Source: Anatilimnocola aggregata (lineage in GTDB: Bacteria; Planctomycetota; Planctomycetia; Pirellulales; Pirellulaceae). From it: a DNA stretch of 64,000 bases. The notes below the pieces were generated by a model. The model worked only from the letters and a program-made list of their open reading frames with translations, was not told the origin of the DNA and did not search any database. A program made the translations under genes and the position numbers. Position 1 is the stretch's first letter. Each line of letters begins with the position of its first letter. Positions 62,203 through 64,000 of the stretch are shown here, one piece after another. The stretch is taken from positions 7,006,001 through 7,070,000 of the forward strand of contig NZ_CP036274.1 of the NCBI RefSeq assembly GCF_007747655.1, read 5' to 3'.

Positions 62203-64000
62203 GTGGCGCACAACTTGAAATCGCTGCTCGGCAAGCTCAATGAATATTGTCACCGCGCGTTGCTCAGTGGAGCTGCGGTCGCTGCTTCCAAAAGCAACTT
62301 CGAAGTCGAACTCGAGCATTGGTTCTTTCAACTGCTGGAAGCTCCGAACACCGACATCAGCCGCCTGCTCCGGCACTTCGAGATTGACCAGTCGCGACTC
62401 GTCGGCGAACTGGCCAAAGCCATCGAGAAATTCAAGACGGGCAATCCGCGCGCGGTGGCTGGCTTCTCGATCAAGATCGTCGACCTCCTGCGCGAAGCCT
62501 GGCTGATTGCGTCGGTCGAGTTTGGTGCTAATAAAATTCGCTCGGGGCACTTGTTGCAAGCCGTACTCGCCACGCCGGACCTAGCCACACTCATTTTGAG
62601 CAGCTTGCCCAAGCTGGGTACGATCGACGTCGCACAGTTGCAAAAAGACATGCGCGACGTCGTTTCGGGCTCGATCGAAGACGTAGCCAGCGCCAAAGAT
62701 GCCGCCACCAGCGGTGGCGATGGTGGTCCGCAACTTGCCTCGGGTGGCAAGACACCAGCCCTCGATCAATTCACCATCGACCTCACCGCGCGGGCTCGCG
62801 AGGGCAAGGTCGACCCGGTACTTGGCCGCGATTTCGAGATTCGACAACTCGTCGATATCCTGATGCGTCGTCGCCAGAACAACCCGATTCTCACGGGCGA
62901 AGCGGGGGTTGGCAAAACGGCCGTTGTTGAAGGCTTTGCCATTCGCATTGCATCTGGCGATGTGCCGCCAATTCTGCAGAACGTCTCGCTCCGCTCGCTC
63001 GACCTCGGCCTGTTACAAGCGGGCGCGGGAGTGAAGGGCGAATTCGAAAATCGCTTGAAGCAGGTGATTGCAGAAGTCAAGGCTTCGCCGCAGCCCATCA
63101 TTCTGTTCATCGACGAAGCTCATACTCTAATTGGTGCCGGTGGTGCTGCGGGGCAAGGTGACGCGGCGAACATGCTCAAGCCGGCACTGGCCCGCGGTGA
63201 ACTGCGCACCATCGCGGCGACGACCTGGTCGGAATACAAAAAGTACTTCGAAAAAGATGCGGCCCTCGCGCGGCGGTTCCAAGTGGTAAAGGTGGAAGAG
63301 CCCGGTGAAGAGCAGGCCATTAACATGATGCGCGGCTTCACGCCGACCCTTGAGGACCATCACGGTCTGCAAGTGCTCGACGAAGCGATTCGCGATGCCG
63401 TCAAACTATCGAGCCGCTATATCACCGGTCGTCAGCTGCCCGATAAATCGGTCAGCTTGCTCGATACAGCAGCCGCGCGCGTGGCGATCAGTCACAACGC
63501 CACGCCTGGGCAGGTCGAAGACACACGCCGTCGCACCGAGCAACTTGTTCGGCAAATTGAAGGCATCTCGCGCGAACATGCCATCGGCGGCGGGCACGAC
63601 GAGCACCTGCAGCAGCTCAAAGAAGAGTTGACGCAGACCGAAGCCAAACTGAAATTACTCGACGAGCGTTGGCAGAAAGAACTGGAGCTAGTGAAAGCGA
63701 TTCGAGAGATTCGCTCCAAAATCGCAGCTGCGGTGTTGCCCCCAAAGCCGAGCAAGAGCAAAGATGCCAAGGGAAATGGTCAAGCGCCTGCTGCAGCTAC
63801 TGCACCGGCCGTTGCTTCCGCCACGACTGGCCCGGCTGCAAAGGTGACCGTCGGCGGTGCCGTGGGTCCGCAAGCAGCCGTCGTTGCCGAAACCGCTGCG
63901 GCTACGCCACCCACTGCAGAAGAGCTCGCGCAGCTACGAAAAGATCTCGATACCAAGAATGCCGAATTGAAGGCCCTGCAAGGCGAGAATCCGCTGATGC
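62203..64000 (+). CDS. clpV: T6SS ATPase ClpV (TssH), 5' part; runs off the window
   Basis: A AAA+ chaperone that takes contracted sheath apart. The N-domain starts NLKSLLGKLNEYCHRAL, as in ClpV of other bacteria. The first ATPase domain has Walker A GEAGVGKTA near residue 232 and Walker B ILFIDEAHTL near 301, with the sensor-like TIAATTWSEYKKYFEKDAAL. A middle coiled-coil region begins near 420 and contains an unusual Ala/Pro/Val-rich insert of about 60 residues from near 511. The second ATPase domain lies outside the window. The start is uncertain: GTG 62203 fits the family N-terminus and has GGGGAC upstream, while ATG 62173 would add ten residues. Confidence 0.93.
   Translation, partial: MAHNLKSLLGKLNEYCHRALLSGAAVAASKSNFEVELEHWFFQLLEAPNTDISRLLRHFEIDQSRLVGELAKAIEKFKTGNPRAVAGFSIKIVDLLREAWLIASVEFGANKIRSGHLLQAVLATPDLATLILSSLPKLGTIDVAQLQKDMRDVVSGSIEDVASAKDAATSGGDGGPQLASGGKTPALDQFTIDLTARAREGKVDPVLGRDFEIRQLVDILMRRRQNNPILTGEAGVGKTAVVEGFAIRIASGDVPPILQNVSLRSLDLGLLQAGAGVKGEFENRLKQVIAEVKASPQPIILFIDEAHTLIGAGGAAGQGDAANMLKPALARGELRTIAATTWSEYKKYFEKDAALARRFQVVKVEEPGEEQAINMMRGFTPTLEDHHGLQVLDEAIRDAVKLSSRYITGRQLPDKSVSLLDTAAARVAISHNATPGQVEDTRRRTEQLVRQIEGISREHAIGGGHDEHLQQLKEELTQTEAKLKLLDERWQKELELVKAIREIRSKIAAAVLPPKPSKSKDAKGNGQAPAAATAPAVASATTGPAAKVTVGGAVGPQAAVVAETAAATPPTAEELAQLRKDLDTKNAELKALQGENPLM

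Overview
The window looks like a chromosomal segment of a planctomycete, most likely Pirellulales. The evidence is family content: a three-heme protein ending in a PVC-type heme-binding domain, a DUF1207 outer-membrane-like protein, an N-terminal 'FSLQTLLILIAL' protein of the kind common in this phylum, an N-terminal LExR-like surface-protein motif, a DUF4175-like protein with a very long Gln/Gly-rich tail, and wide use of dispersed palindromes. No rRNA, CRISPR array, phage structural gene or transposase was seen. The genus is not determinable from this window.

Layout. 1-6.2 kb: a truncated vanadium haloperoxidase-like gene, small proteins, an EVE-domain protein, two tiny membrane proteins, a DUF420-like membrane protein, a secreted thioredoxin-fold protein, tRNA-Met, an acyl-CoA synthetase and queC. 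6.2-12.6 kb: a three-gene minus-strand operon led by a PilM-like actin fold fused to a PilN-like part, followed by two long single-pass membrane proteins; its terminator lies inside the end of queC. 13.1-17.2 kb: two tRNA clusters (Val, Leu, Glu; then Asp, Leu, Tyr, Leu, a degenerate CAT tRNA-like element, Arg, His) flank an SDR/zinc-dehydrogenase pair, and a canonical tRNA-Gly follows. 17.5-26.1 kb: trigger factor, a membrane-anchored trypsin-like protease, leucyl-tRNA synthetase and a large secreted protein of unknown function. 26.2-31.5 kb: a glucose/sorbosone dehydrogenase-like multiheme protein, a class V aminotransferase and a nitrilase-family hydrolase. 31.7-39.0 kb: a FixJ-type regulator, a sensor kinase with about eleven PAS domains, and an FAD oxidoreductase.

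39.2-56.5 kb holds the DUF4175-like giant, an alpha/beta hydrolase, several envelope proteins, a UPF0173-type metallohydrolase, and central metabolism: glucose-6-phosphate isomerase divergent from an archaeal-type phosphoglycerate mutase, L-2-hydroxyglutarate oxidase, MtnA and alanine dehydrogenase. At least three palindrome families lie between these genes; two copies supply the stop codon of the neighbouring gene. 56.7-64 kb: a zinc-ribbon/GYF membrane protein, a small secreted protein and the start of a type VI secretion operon (tssE, tssF, tssG, clpV) that runs off the window.

The most unusual items are the PilM-PilN fusion operon without pilus motor or pilin genes, the tRNA islands with short-armed Leu tRNAs and a degenerate CAT element, the coding sequence/terminator overlap at queC, the eleven-PAS kinase with two internally duplicated PAS pairs, and the ClpV with a long low-complexity insert in its middle region.
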